A program made the position numbers and the translations under genes. Shown here in pieces: positions 1 to 8,091 of a stretch of DNA of 50,097 bases; within the stretch, counting starts at the first letter, position 1, and every line of letters starts with the position of its first letter. The DNA lies in assembly GCA_964478735.1 (NCBI GenBank), contig CAYZJB010000027.1, positions 1-50,097 of the forward strand, written 5' to 3'. The notes under the pieces are model-generated. The model worked only from the letters and a program-made list of their open reading frames with translations. It did no database searches and was not told the DNA's origin. The DNA comes from CAYZJB01 sp964478735. GTDB lineage: Bacteria; CLD3; SB21.

Positions 1-2
1 AA

Positions 3-65
3 TTGAGAAAGCTCAAAGGCTGGAACGATGAGGCAGGCTGGATATCCCGAAAAATCGCCGCTTAA
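3..65 (+). pseudogene. C-terminal fragment of an IS256-type transposase (partial)
   Basis: An open frame enters from the left edge and ends at the TAA at 63-65, about 20 residues, ending in RKIAA. It contains a RKLKGWN stretch that resembles the C-terminal RKLNGY-type motif of some IS256 transposases. It is followed at once by the AT-rich sequence expected of an element end. Only the tail is visible, so the identification is tentative. Whether the full gene to the left is intact cannot be judged. Confidence 0.35.
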
Positions 66-105
66 GCCATTTTCAATTTACAGGAAAAATAGGACTTGAC
101 CCTTT

Positions 106-384
106 AAAGGCAGTCGTTCTGCGCTGATACTTCCCTAAAATCTTGGAGTCAAATGATTCTCGTAAGCGTGGCGCTTGGAGTATCAGGGTTCCGGCCGGTG
201 TAGTCAAACGACGCTCTTTGCCATACCCATTGCGATACAGTTTCTCCGGATGGGAAGAGCGAAACTCTTCGATTTCCTGTTCCAGCGCTCTACGGATCAT
301 GCCCTTAGCCCCTTCAAGTACCAACGTATTGAGCAATGATCCCACGGCATCCGGAATCGCGCTTGTTTCTTCGATGACTTTCAC
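106..384 (-). pseudogene. IS256-family transposase, N-terminal fragment
   Basis: The frame starts at 384 and reads the typical N-terminus of Mutator/IS256 transposases: an ALEQEIEEF helix, RNGYGKERRLTTPAGT, then PRLRE and KYQRRT. These enzymes are normally about 400 residues; here the family match stops after about 90 residues near position 110. The frame then runs out into the end of the oppositely oriented element (stop at 73). An AGGAG ribosome-binding site precedes the start, and AT-rich element sequence lies upstream to about 490. The DDE catalytic core is missing, so the fragment cannot be an active transposase. Confidence 0.75.
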
Positions 385-489
385 ATTGGCGTCTCCTATA
401 TAGGTTTTAGTAGAAATTTAGTAGTTCCTACTTATTAATTTATGGAGTCGCCGCTTTTTATTTTAGACCTTTTTCAATTACACAACTTT

Positions 490-633
490 TGAAAGTAACT
501 CGCGAAGGCTCAGCATTATATATTCTCAAAGAGTATTCAGGCAACTTTGTTTCATGCCCTGACGCGGCAATAGAGTTGCCCACTGAGGGCAGGAAAAACC
601 TTAATTGCTTTGCGCGATGATACGGACCTGTAA
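490..633. other. Intergenic region, no gene seen
   Basis: This stretch between the IS remnants and the VOC gene contains no frame that looks coding. No convincing promoter could be placed ahead of position 634. Confidence 0.5.
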
Positions 634-1056
634 ATGACCCAATCTCTCGGTCTCGTTTCCCTCGTTGTCCGTGACTACGATGAGGCCATCGATTTTTTCG
701 TCGGTAAACTCGGTTTCGGACTGGTCGAAGACTCGTTCGTGCCGGAACAATCCAAGCGGTGGGTCGTGGTGTCGCCGCCCGGCGCGGGGAAATGCCAACT
801 GTTGTTGGCGCGCGCGTCGACGCCGGAGCAAGAAAGCCGCATCGGCGCACAGACCGGCGGCCGCGTTTTTTTGTTTTTATACACGGACGATTTCCAGCGA
901 GACTACGAAACCTACCGGTCGCGCGGCGTCGTTTTTGTCCGTGAACCAAAAACGGAACCGTACGGCACGGTCGCGGTATTTCTCGATCTCTACGGCAACA
1001 TGTGGGATCTGATCCAGCCCTCGGAAGAGCACATCAGGAAACGGTTTGGCAGCTGA
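634..1056 (+). CDS. VOC-superfamily protein (glyoxalase/bleomycin-resistance/dioxygenase fold)
   Basis: The 140-residue product has the single VOC module layout: LVVRDYDEAIDFFVGKLGF at residues 9-27, then a second beta-alpha-beta half ending in FLDLYGNMWDLIQP. The C-terminal FLDLYGN..DL motif is characteristic of small VOC proteins related to lactoylglutathione lyase. The family ranges from lyases and dioxygenases to drug-binding proteins, so the substrate cannot be named. The gene stands alone between IS remnants and the convergent EEP gene. No clear Shine-Dalgarno sequence precedes the ATG; the start was chosen because residue 7 already enters the first strand. Confidence 0.85.
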   Translation: MTQSLGLVSLVVRDYDEAIDFFVGKLGFGLVEDSFVPEQSKRWVVVSPPGAGKCQLLLARASTPEQESRIGAQTGGRVFLFLYTDDFQRDYETYRSRGVVFVREPKTEPYGTVAVFLDLYGNMWDLIQPSEEHIRKRFGS

Positions 1057-1119
1057 ACCTATTCGATGAAGATTGACTCAAATCGTCCACTCGAACCACG
1101 CCCGACTATAACCGGCCAT

Positions 1120-1157
1120 TTCGACAGGCTCAATGACCGGTCGCTGAGTCCAGCGAA
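1120..1157. repeat. REP-like imperfect palindrome
   Basis: A TTCGACAGGCTCA half-site is followed after a short centre by TGAGTCCAGCGAA, forming an imperfect hairpin between the convergent VOC and EEP genes. TTCGACAGGCTCA is a sequence seen in dispersed palindromic repeats of many bacteria (general knowledge). Only one copy was found in the window. It may double as a transcription barrier for both genes. Confidence 0.45.
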
Positions 1158-1210
1158 GCGATCTGGCTTGAATGCGTACAAACGGTCTTAAGGAAATTTA
1201 CGAAAAAAAA

Positions 1211-2029
1211 TCAGGCGACGGCGGACAGATGGGCCGCATGCGAAACGAGTTCCGCATCGGCAATGACGGGATGATGATCGGAGAGCATCGTGGGCAAAGC
1301 AGGCGTCGTCACGCATGACGACGGGATGATGCCCGTTGGTACCTGCTGGAAAACGTAATCGATTCGCGCCGCCCGCCCGCCAGTCTTCCATGCGTACGAC
1401 CGGAGCGGATCGAACGTCGGTTGATCCTGGACGGCTCCCAGATCGACCCACTGCCCGTCGGACGTGTGCATCGCATGCTGCAACCATGCATATTCCGCGG
1501 TATGGGGGGCAAAATTAAAATCACCGGTCACAAAGAGATCGCGCGCCTTCGGCAAGCCATCGATAAACGACGCCAGCCGGTCGATCTGTCCCAACCGCGA
1601 CCGCATGTGACGGATCGACGATCCCGCACCGAGATGGGTATTTACGACCACGATATCCCCGCCGGTCATTTCGATCCGCGCCCCTAGCGCCCCTTTGGCC
1701 ACCCAGAATTCTTCCATCGACGTGAACTCGTGGAAGTGGGTAAACCAAAAATTCCTGACCGGATATCGGGACAAGATGACGAGACCGTCGCCGAACCGCC
1801 CGCGAAGATGACCGCGCTTTCTGCTTCGACAAAGATAAGGAAACACACGCGGATCGTGTAACGGCTCCACCAGACTATCGCACCAGACCTCCTGCAAACA
1901 AACGACGTCCGCATCCCATGTGGCCATCCATTCCCGGATTGCTTCCATGCGTTCCCGTATCATCGGCGAAATGTGCACGGGCCCCATCTTGACGGCCCAT
2001 ACGTTGTATGTCGCGATTTTGAGTCTCAT
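1211..2029 (-). CDS. Endonuclease/exonuclease/phosphatase (EEP) family protein
   Basis: The 272-residue protein shows the EEP-fold metal-dependent hydrolase motifs in order: ATYNVW at residues 6-11, CLQEVW with the metal-binding Glu near residue 46, GDFNF with Asp/Asn near residue 170, and a terminal SDHHPVIAD with the catalytic Asp-His pair. There is no signal peptide, so a cytoplasmic role is likely. The family includes exonuclease III, sphingomyelinases and inositol phosphatases; nothing here fixes the substrate. The gene is monocistronic, divergent from the operon at 2163 and convergent with the VOC gene. Confidence 0.85.
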   Translation of the reverse strand: MRLKIATYNVWAVKMGPVHISPMIRERMEAIREWMATWDADVVCLQEVWCDSLVEPLHDPRVFPYLCRSRKRGHLRGRFGDGLVILSRYPVRNFWFTHFHEFTSMEEFWVAKGALGARIEMTGGDIVVVNTHLGAGSSIRHMRSRLGQIDRLASFIDGLPKARDLFVTGDFNFAPHTAEYAWLQHAMHTSDGQWVDLGAVQDQPTFDPLRSYAWKTGGRAARIDYVFQQVPTGIIPSSCVTTPALPTMLSDHHPVIADAELVSHAAHLSAVA

Positions 2030-2106
2030 CCTGGTCGAAACGTCGATGATAAATATTATGGCACGATAAGCGCCGTATTAAGGATTCAAAAATGAACCCG
2101 GGGATA

Positions 2107-2135
2107 TTGCATTCCATGATGCTGGCTCCTATATT
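2107..2135 (+). promoter_or_regulatory. Sigma70-like promoter for the 2163 operon
   Basis: TTGCAT (2107-2112), a 17-nt spacer and TATATT (2130-2135). The predicted transcript starts near 2142, and AAGGAG at about 2150-2155 serves the TTG start at 2163. Confidence 0.6.
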
Positions 2136-2162
2136 GACCCGCCTTTCTAAGGAGTTCTTTCG

Positions 2163-2873
2163 TTGATCGTACGATTGTTTTTACTGTCACTGGCGGCGGG
2201 TTGGTGTATGCATCACACCACGCACGCGCAATTGGCGAGTTACAAAGCAGACGTCGTTTCTTTTATTTATGAAGACGGATCGCTGTCGCGCCGCATTACC
2301 CTCAATTACAGCATCGATGAAAAAGACGCCGCCCTGGCGAAACGGTTGTTCTTCGTCAACCAGGGCTACACCGTTCACGACTATGCCGTCGGTGATAACT
2401 TTTTCCTGGTGGCTGAGCGCGTCAAGCCGCCGGCCCAGGATGTGCTGAACGACGGTTTCGCTCGCGCCCAGCTTCGGGTGGACGGCGACCGCCTCTTTTT
2501 CGAAGACAAGTTTTCAACGGAATTCATCCGGCAGGACATTGCCGAAAGCGACCTCAAAGACGACCTGGCCACGGCCAAGGTGATGCTGGCCGATCTTGAA
2601 TATTCGTTTTATGCGATCTTTCCCGCACGCGTGACCGAGAGCAGTTCGGGCGAAATCCGGGGCGATACGACGGTCTGGAAATACGACGTCGAACAACTGC
2701 TTCACCATGACCGCTTCGAAATGACGGCGGCCAGCGTTATCGACCGGGGCGACGGGTTGATCTGGTACGTTTTCCTGATCGGCCTCCTGCTGACGGTGAT
2801 CGCCGTGCTGCTGTTCGTCAAAACTCATTTGAAACAAACGAGCTCGGTCACCGGCGAAAAAGCTGTTGCGTGA
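2163..2873 (+). CDS. Hypothetical membrane-anchored exported protein
   Basis: I do not recognise this 236-residue protein. It begins with TTG, chosen because AAGGAG lies 7 nt upstream and the N-terminus then forms a signal peptide ending near HTTHAQ. The middle is a soluble domain rich in charged residues. One transmembrane helix (about residues 199-219, WYVFLIGLLLTVIAVLLFV) is followed by a short basic tail. This predicts a periplasmic domain held in the inner membrane by its C-terminus. It is the first gene of a long + strand run and precedes the STAS gene by 56 nt. The topology would suit an envelope stress input, but that is inference. Confidence 0.7.
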   Translation: MIVRLFLLSLAAGWCMHHTTHAQLASYKADVVSFIYEDGSLSRRITLNYSIDEKDAALAKRLFFVNQGYTVHDYAVGDNFFLVAERVKPPAQDVLNDGFARAQLRVDGDRLFFEDKFSTEFIRQDIAESDLKDDLATAKVMLADLEYSFYAIFPARVTESSSGEIRGDTTVWKYDVEQLLHHDRFEMTAASVIDRGDGLIWYVFLIGLLLTVIAVLLFVKTHLKQTSSVTGEKAVA

Positions 2874-2929
2874 CATCGACTGAATGTGCACATTATCAAC
2901 GTATTTATCCTCAATGTGGAGAAGGGATT

Positions 2930-3277
2930 ATGAGTTTTAAAGAAGAAGTCCATGGCGATGTCTACGTTCTGCATCTGAAAGGTAAACTGATGGGCGGCAG
3001 CGAAACCACCGCCGTTCACGACCGGATCCGGGAACTGGCACAGGTCGGTGTCAAGCGGGTCGTCCTGGACCTTGGAAACGTCAAATGGATGAACAGTTCG
3101 GGTCTCGGCGCCCTCATGTCCGGTTTGACCACGATGAAAAATGCCGGCGGCGATCTCCGGCTGTCGTCCGTCGCCGACAAGGTCGAGAGTCTTCTCATGA
3201 TCACGCAACTGTTGAAGATTTTCAAATCGTATGAGAACATCGACGGAGCGGTGAAGAGTTTCCACGATGGCGAATAG
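2930..3277 (+). CDS. STAS-domain anti-sigma factor antagonist
   Basis: The 115-residue protein is a single STAS domain of the SpoIIAA/RsbV type. It shows the strand-loop VVLDLGNVKWMNSSGLGAL at residues 44-62, where Ser56/Ser57 sits at the phosphorylated serine position of the family. Proteins of this kind bind and release an anti-sigma kinase when dephosphorylated. The start at 2930 was preferred over an in-frame upstream codon at 2870 because GGAGAAGGG sits just before it and the STAS fold begins at residue 1. An RsbW-like kinase lies further down the same run (7606-8079), a plausible partner. Confidence 0.88.
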   Translation: MSFKEEVHGDVYVLHLKGKLMGGSETTAVHDRIRELAQVGVKRVVLDLGNVKWMNSSGLGALMSGLTTMKNAGGDLRLSSVADKVESLLMITQLLKIFKSYENIDGAVKSFHDGE

Positions 3278-3288
3278 CCGCAATCCCG

Positions 3289-4233
3289 ATGCCCGTCGGC
3301 TTCGCGTATGATCCCGCATTCCTGACCCATCAATCCCGTTTTCCTCATCCGGAATGTCCTGAACGGCTTACGGCCATCACCCGTGAACTTCAGCAGTCCG
3401 GGCTCACCGACCGGATGACACCACTCCCTCTGCGGCAGGCCGGCATCGACGACCTTTTGCGTTGCCACACGCAAAGCCATGTCGACCGGATCCACGATAC
3501 CGCCCGCCGTGATGTGACCCAACTTGACGCCGACACGTACACGAATGCGCAGTCGTATGAAGCCGCCTTACGGGCGGCAGGCAGTGTCCTGCAGGCCGTC
3601 GATGAAGTCGTCGCCCGGCGTGTGAGGCACGCGTTTTGTGCCGTTCGTCCTCCGGGGCACCATGCCGAATCGGACCGCGCCATGGGATTTTGTCTGTTCA
3701 ATAACGTCGCCATCGGCGCGCGATACGCACAGGTCCGTCACGGTATCCAAAAAATCGCCATCGTCGACTGGGACGTTCACCACGGCAACGGAACGCAGCA
3801 GATTTTTTACGAAGACGACTCCGTGGTCTACATCAGCCTCCATCAATATCCGCTGTATCCGGGTTCGGGCTCTGCGCGCGAACGCGGGTCTGGAAAAGGG
3901 ATCGGAACGACGTTGAATTTTCCAATGCCGGCCGGCGCGGGAGACGGCGACTATCTGGATGTGTGGGACCGGGAACTTGTACCCGCCCTGCGGTCCTTCG
4001 GTCCGGATCTGATCATGGTGTCCGCCGGTTTTGACGCCCACGCATTCGACCCTCTGGCCGGAATGAACCTGACCGAAGACGGTTTTGCGCAGATGACGCG
4101 CCGGCTCCTTGAGGTCAGTTCTACGCATTGCAAATACGGGTTGATCTCCGTGCTCGAAGGCGGCTATCATCTCGAAGCGCTGGCGAACTGTGTACGGGCT
4201 CACATTGAGGTCCTCGCCGACGATGCACCTTAG
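3289..4233 (+). CDS. Histone deacetylase-family (class II-like, AcuC/AphA type) amidohydrolase
   Basis: The 314-residue protein carries the full HDAC-fold signature: HPECPERL near residue 23, RPPGHHAE (the paired active-site histidines), IVDWDVHHGNG (Asp and His zinc ligands), HQYPLYPGSG, SAGFDAH (third zinc ligand Asp) and a C-terminal EGGYHLEAL. Bacterial members remove acetyl groups from acetylated amines, polyamines or lysines. Length and motif order are normal for the family. It lies 11 nt after the STAS gene and overlaps the next start by 11 nt, so it is probably cotranscribed. The physiological substrate is unknown. Confidence 0.92.
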   Translation: MPVGFAYDPAFLTHQSRFPHPECPERLTAITRELQQSGLTDRMTPLPLRQAGIDDLLRCHTQSHVDRIHDTARRDVTQLDADTYTNAQSYEAALRAAGSVLQAVDEVVARRVRHAFCAVRPPGHHAESDRAMGFCLFNNVAIGARYAQVRHGIQKIAIVDWDVHHGNGTQQIFYEDDSVVYISLHQYPLYPGSGSARERGSGKGIGTTLNFPMPAGAGDGDYLDVWDRELVPALRSFGPDLIMVSAGFDAHAFDPLAGMNLTEDGFAQMTRRLLEVSSTHCKYGLISVLEGGYHLEALANCVRAHIEVLADDAP

Positions 4234-4795
4234 TCGTCCATTGATTTTACCCCTGGTTTTGTTGATATTTTGTGCACGGGAGATGAGTGCGCAAACGTCC
4301 GATTCGACGCTGCGCGTCGGCGGGCAAACATCGCACGCCTTTGCCGGGGACACATTGTTCAGATCGCCATGGGGAGCCGTTGGGCGTTCTTTCCTCATCC
4401 CGGGATGGGGGCAGTGGTACAACGATTCGCCCAAAAAAGCCGTGATCTTCATCGCGGCCGATGTGAGCATGATGGCGTTATACATCCACAAGGACAAAAA
4501 CGTGCAACGGATTGAACGCACGCGAAAGCGTATTGACCGCCAGCTCAAGGAAAGCCCGTTCCTGACCGCCTCACAAGAAGCCGTCCTCCGCTCCCGCTTC
4601 GACAACCTCACGAACGACCTCGACGGCGCACTCAACGACCGCAACCTGTTCGGATGGTTTTTCGCGATCTCGCACCTGCTCGGTATGGTCGACGCCTACG
4701 TCGACGCCCATCTTTTTCAGTTTGACGACAAAATGAAACTCGCCTTTGAAACCCAAGGCGACGCCATGACGTTGACGTATCGTATTCGGTTTTAA
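4223..4795 (+). CDS. DUF5683-like membrane protein
   Basis: The 190-residue protein starts with a signal peptide ending near REMSAQ. The central segment FLIPGWGQWYNDSPKKAV is the hallmark of DUF5683, a domain frequent in Bacteroidota/Ignavibacteria proteins of unknown function. A hydrophobic stretch follows (KAVIFIAADVSMMALYI), then a charged helix and a second hydrophobic patch (FGWFFAISHLLGMVDAYVDA). The ATG at 4223 overlaps the end of the deacetylase gene by 11 nt. An upstream in-frame start at 4190 was rejected because it would spoil the signal peptide. Confidence 0.75.
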   Translation: MHLSRPLILPLVLLIFCAREMSAQTSDSTLRVGGQTSHAFAGDTLFRSPWGAVGRSFLIPGWGQWYNDSPKKAVIFIAADVSMMALYIHKDKNVQRIERTRKRIDRQLKESPFLTASQEAVLRSRFDNLTNDLDGALNDRNLFGWFFAISHLLGMVDAYVDAHLFQFDDKMKLAFETQGDAMTLTYRIRF

Positions 4796-4812
4796 ACGAT
4801 CGGAGTTGTTGA

Positions 4813-6036
4813 GTGAGTGATATGCAACCTGAAACGACCGCCCCCGATTCTATATCCGTGCTTCCCGATATTCTCGTCGTCGACGACGAGATCGACAATC
4901 TCGACCTCCTGCGACGAACATTCCGCAGAGAATACCAGGTCACGACGGCCAACAGCGCCATGGAAGCCCTCCAATTACTTGAACAGCGCGAGTTCGCCGT
5001 CATCGTCAGCGACCAGCGCATGCCGGAGATGACCGGGGTCGAGCTGTTTCAGAAGGCCCGCGAAAGATATCCGCACACGATCCGTATCCTTCTCACCGGT
5101 TACACCGACATCAATGCGCTCGTCGACGCCATCAACATGGGCCACGTCTATCGCTACGTGACCAAACCGTGGAGCCGCGAAGAAATTGTCATGACGGTCA
5201 AACGGGCGGTCGAACACTACCAGACCGCCAAACAGAATATTCAATTGCTTGAGGAACTCAAGATCAAAAACGCCGAACTGGAAAAAAGTTACGCCGAATT
5301 GAAACGCCTGGACCAGCTCAAGACCCGTTTCATGGTCATTTCCAGCCATGAGCTGCGAACACCGGCGTCGATCATCAGCGGTAATCTCGAACTTCTCTCG
5401 TCCGGCGCCGTCGGCGACTTTACCGGCGACCAGAAAGAAATCATTCAAAACGCGTACAAAGGCACGACGCGGCTGATCGATCTCATCGAGGACATTCTGG
5501 CCGTTCTCCGGATCGACTCGCATCGTCTCTCGCTCGACGTCGGTACGTTCAATATCCGCGCACTGGCCGACGAGGTGATCGGCGATATCCGGCTGTTTTT
5601 GAAAGAACGGAAACAATCCGTGACCAATAACCTGCCCGATTGTTTCGTCGAAGGCGATGAAGTTCAGTTCAGCCACGTATTCATGAACCTCCTGAGCAAC
5701 GCGATGAAATATTCCGAAGACGGACGCCGTATCGTCCTGAACGGCCGCGTGGAAAACGGGCACTTCCATCTGGAATGCAGGGACGACGGCATCGGCATTC
5801 CGAAGGATGAACTGGAACGAATTTTCGAAAAATTCTATCAACTCGGCGACGCCGATCAGCACCGGACGAGCAAATACAAATTCATGGGCGGCGGCAGCGG
5901 CCTGGGCCTGACCATCGTGCGCGGAACGATCGAGGAACACCACGGACGGGTCTGGGCGGAAAGTAAAGGTCCCGGCAAAGGGACGACGATTCACGTTGTC
6001 TTTCCGCTGAAGTTTGCCGCCTCCACTCCGGCATGA
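4813..6036 (+). CDS. Hybrid response regulator-histidine kinase
   Basis: The 407-residue soluble protein has an N-terminal receiver domain (about residues 18-135; phosphoacceptor Asp67 in VSDQRMP, conserved Lys118 in TKPW). A coiled linker (135-172) follows, then HisKA with His179 in SSHELRTP, and a HATPase domain with N-box NLLSNAMKYS, G1 DDGIGIP, F-box FEKFYQL and G2 GSGLGLTI. No transmembrane segment is present, so the signal presumably reaches it by phosphotransfer to its own receiver. The GTG start is supported by GGAG 7 nt upstream. It overlaps the following radical SAM gene by ATGA. No cognate output regulator is adjacent. Confidence 0.93.
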   Translation: MSDMQPETTAPDSISVLPDILVVDDEIDNLDLLRRTFRREYQVTTANSAMEALQLLEQREFAVIVSDQRMPEMTGVELFQKARERYPHTIRILLTGYTDINALVDAINMGHVYRYVTKPWSREEIVMTVKRAVEHYQTAKQNIQLLEELKIKNAELEKSYAELKRLDQLKTRFMVISSHELRTPASIISGNLELLSSGAVGDFTGDQKEIIQNAYKGTTRLIDLIEDILAVLRIDSHRLSLDVGTFNIRALADEVIGDIRLFLKERKQSVTNNLPDCFVEGDEVQFSHVFMNLLSNAMKYSEDGRRIVLNGRVENGHFHLECRDDGIGIPKDELERIFEKFYQLGDADQHRTSKYKFMGGGSGLGLTIVRGTIEEHHGRVWAESKGPGKGTTIHVVFPLKFAASTPA

Positions 6037-6998
6037 CACAAAAAACGCTGACGTACTCCCACACGCTTCTGGTCCCGCTCACACGCTCCTGTGCGGCCGA
6101 ATGTGCCTACTGCACCTTTCGGCATGACGATCCGCATCTGCTTACGTTCGATGAGATCGAAAGCCTGATCCGGGAAACCATCGACACGGGCCTGTGCGAG
6201 GTGCTATTGACCGCGGGACAGTCCCTGGACCGTCTCGACCGGGTTCGAGCCCAGTGGATCGAACGCGGGTACCCGACGTTCTTTCAGTACGTCCGCGACA
6301 TCTGCCAGCTGGTACTCGAAAATCAACTGATCCCGACTCTCGACGTCGGACCGCTGACCATGACGGAACTCGAGATGCTGTCGCCGTACATCCCGTCGTA
6401 TTACTTGCTGCTTGAAAATATTAATTCCGACTTCTGCCGGACCCAACAAAAAGGCAAGAGTATCGACGAAAAAATGGAAGCGCTCTCCGATGCAGGCCTG
6501 CTCCACATGCCGACCACGACGGGCGTCTTGCTGGGTGCCGGCGAAGACGTCGACGACAACATCGATACCCTCGATGCTATTGCGGAAATCCACGGACGCC
6601 ACGGCCATATTCAAAACGTCGTTCTCCAACACGTCGCCGGTACGGCGCAGGACATCCGTATGGAAACTGTCGAACGGCTGATCGCGTACTCCCGGCAGGT
6701 CATGCCCGGCGTGCACGTAACCCTGCCCGTTCATGTGCCTTCCCTGTGGTTCGACGCGTTGTCGCTCCAGCTTGACGATATCGGACATATTTTTGAAGGG
6801 CAGGACGGCATCCGATGGAACCAACCTCCGGAAAAACTGGCGGAAATTCAAAGAACCATGCAGCGTCGGCATTGCCTGCTGAAGCCGCGATTCCCGGTAT
6901 TTCCGGATAAATTCGCCTCCCGCTCGACGGGAGAAGCGCTTCGATCCGTCATACAGTCGTGGTTGAATAAGAAGGATTATTCATATTATCTTGATTAG
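6033..6998 (+). CDS. cofG: CofG-like radical SAM enzyme (FO synthase subunit 1-like)
   Basis: The 321-residue protein has the radical SAM cluster motif C20-x3-C24-x2-C27 (SCAAECAYC) followed by TFRHDDP. The CofG-typical segments LLLENINSDFC, AGLLHMPTTTGVLLGAGE and HGHIQNVVLQH also appear. CofG works with CofH to build the deazaflavin FO, precursor of coenzyme F420, from tyrosine and a ribityl-uracil precursor. No cofH or other F420 gene is in the window. The gene sits between a histidine kinase (4-nt overlap) and upp (next base). Some positions differ from classical CofG, for example the FTFGE-like segment reads LTAGQ, so a related deazaflavin-type or other reaction is possible. Confidence 0.75.
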   Translation: MTQKTLTYSHTLLVPLTRSCAAECAYCTFRHDDPHLLTFDEIESLIRETIDTGLCEVLLTAGQSLDRLDRVRAQWIERGYPTFFQYVRDICQLVLENQLIPTLDVGPLTMTELEMLSPYIPSYYLLLENINSDFCRTQQKGKSIDEKMEALSDAGLLHMPTTTGVLLGAGEDVDDNIDTLDAIAEIHGRHGHIQNVVLQHVAGTAQDIRMETVERLIAYSRQVMPGVHVTLPVHVPSLWFDALSLQLDDIGHIFEGQDGIRWNQPPEKLAEIQRTMQRRHCLLKPRFPVFPDKFASRSTGEALRSVIQSWLNKKDYSYYLD

Positions 6999-7619
6999 AT
7001 GGTAACGGTCATCGATCACCCCCTGATCCGGCAGAAACTCACGTATCTGCGGGACAAACAGACCCGTCCGCATGAGTTTCGTACACTGCTGAGCGAAACG
7101 ACCGCTTTGATGATGTACGAAATCACGCGTGACCTGCCGACGGTCAAAGTCGAGATTGAAACGCCGCTGGAAAAGACGTGGTCCCACGTTCTTGCCGATC
7201 AGGTCGTCCTCCTCCCGATCCTGCGCGCGGGCCTCGGCATGTTGGACGGCGCCCTGTCGATGATTCCCAATGCCCGTGTCGGCCATGTCGGCCTCTACCG
7301 GAATGAAAAAACGCTGGAACCCGTTCAGTATTATGTGAAGTTTCCGACGGAATTGACCAACGGCCTCGGTTTCGTTCTGGATCCGATGCTGGCGACCGGC
7401 GGGAGTTCGTCGACCGCGCTGGCATTGATTAAACAGCGGAAGCCGAAAGCGCTTCGATATCTGTGCCTGGTTTCTGCTCCGGAGGGCATTCGAAAGGTCG
7501 AAGCCGACCACCCCGATGTCCCGATTTACACGGCCAGCATCGACCGCGAACTCAACGACATCGGATACATCCTACCGGGGTTGGGAGACGCTGGAGACCG
7601 GTTGTATGGAACCAAATAG
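6999..7619 (+). CDS. upp: Uracil phosphoribosyltransferase
   Basis: The 206-residue enzyme converts uracil and PRPP to UMP in pyrimidine salvage. Family features are all present: ending of PLIRQKLTYLRDKQT, ILRAGLGMLDGAL (uracil/PRPP region), the PRPP-binding loop VLDPMLATGGSS near residues 129-140, and the C-terminal YILPGLGDAGDRLYGT that closes over uracil. Length is standard. The ATG begins on the base after the cofG stop, so translation is probably coupled. The next gene starts inside its last 14 nt. Confidence 0.95.
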   Translation: MVTVIDHPLIRQKLTYLRDKQTRPHEFRTLLSETTALMMYEITRDLPTVKVEIETPLEKTWSHVLADQVVLLPILRAGLGMLDGALSMIPNARVGHVGLYRNEKTLEPVQYYVKFPTELTNGLGFVLDPMLATGGSSSTALALIKQRKPKALRYLCLVSAPEGIRKVEADHPDVPIYTASIDRELNDIGYILPGLGDAGDRLYGTK

Positions 7620-8079
7620 CAAAGGCGCTGCCGACATCATTCATATCCCCGCCGGACAGTCGCGCAAGCCGGACTACCAGATGGTCATCCCGTCGGCCCT
7701 GGAAAAGCTGGCTGATATCGAGACCATGACCGAACGGATCGCTGAAGTCTATCATCTGAGCGAAGACGACCGTGACAATCTGGCCATTGCAATCACGGAA
7801 TTGTCCAATAACGCGATCATTCACGGGAACCGGTACGAGTACCATAAAAAGGTCATTATTAGTTTTTATCATGAAAACGACAGCATCCGCGTGTATATTA
7901 AGGATGAAGGCGGCGGTTTCGACCCCACCCGAGTGGACGACCCGCTGCAGCCGGAGAATCTGATGAAAGAAAGCGGTCGCGGTATCTTCATTTTGAAATC
8001 CCTGATGGATGATGTTTCATTCAACATCACACCGAAGGGGACGGAAGTGATGATCCTGAAAAAAATCAAAGTGGCATAA
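7606..8079 (+). CDS. RsbW-like anti-sigma / serine kinase (HATPase_c_2)
   Basis: The 157-residue protein is a lone GHKL ATPase of the SpoIIAB/RsbW type. It shows the N-box ITELSNNAIIHGN near residues 65-77, the G1 box KDEGGGFDP, and G2 ESGRGIFILKSLMD. Such proteins bind a sigma factor and phosphorylate their STAS antagonist. The ATG at 7606 overlaps upp and is preceded by GGAGA; an in-frame upstream start at 7516 lies wholly within upp and was dropped. The STAS protein at 2930 in the same run is a candidate partner. No sigma factor or PP2C phosphatase is present in the window. Confidence 0.88.
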   Translation: MEPNSKGAADIIHIPAGQSRKPDYQMVIPSALEKLADIETMTERIAEVYHLSEDDRDNLAIAITELSNNAIIHGNRYEYHKKVIISFYHENDSIRVYIKDEGGGFDPTRVDDPLQPENLMKESGRGIFILKSLMDDVSFNITPKGTEVMILKKIKVA

Positions 8080-8091
8080 GAAAGGCCCGGT

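Larger units (their letters stand above)
1..490. mobile_element. IS256-family insertion sequence remnants (two ends back to back)
   Basis: The block holds what looks like the 3' end of one IS256/Mutator-type element on the + strand (about 1-105). It runs directly into the 5' part of a second element on the - strand (about 106-490). Both ends share a TTTTCAATT core (near 71 and 467), typical of the imperfect inverted ends of this family. Neither transposase is complete here. The arrangement fits one copy inserted into another or a later rearrangement; the rest lies left of the window. The right boundary near 490 is approximate. Confidence 0.55.

Noticed and set aside
3568..4644. A 358-codon open frame on the - strand across the deacetylase and DUF5683 genes
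   Set aside because: It spans two well-supported genes on the other strand and has no coherent domain.
4975..6039. A 354-codon open frame on the - strand opposite the hybrid histidine kinase
   Set aside because: It is antisense to a gene with all kinase motifs, and its protein has no family features.
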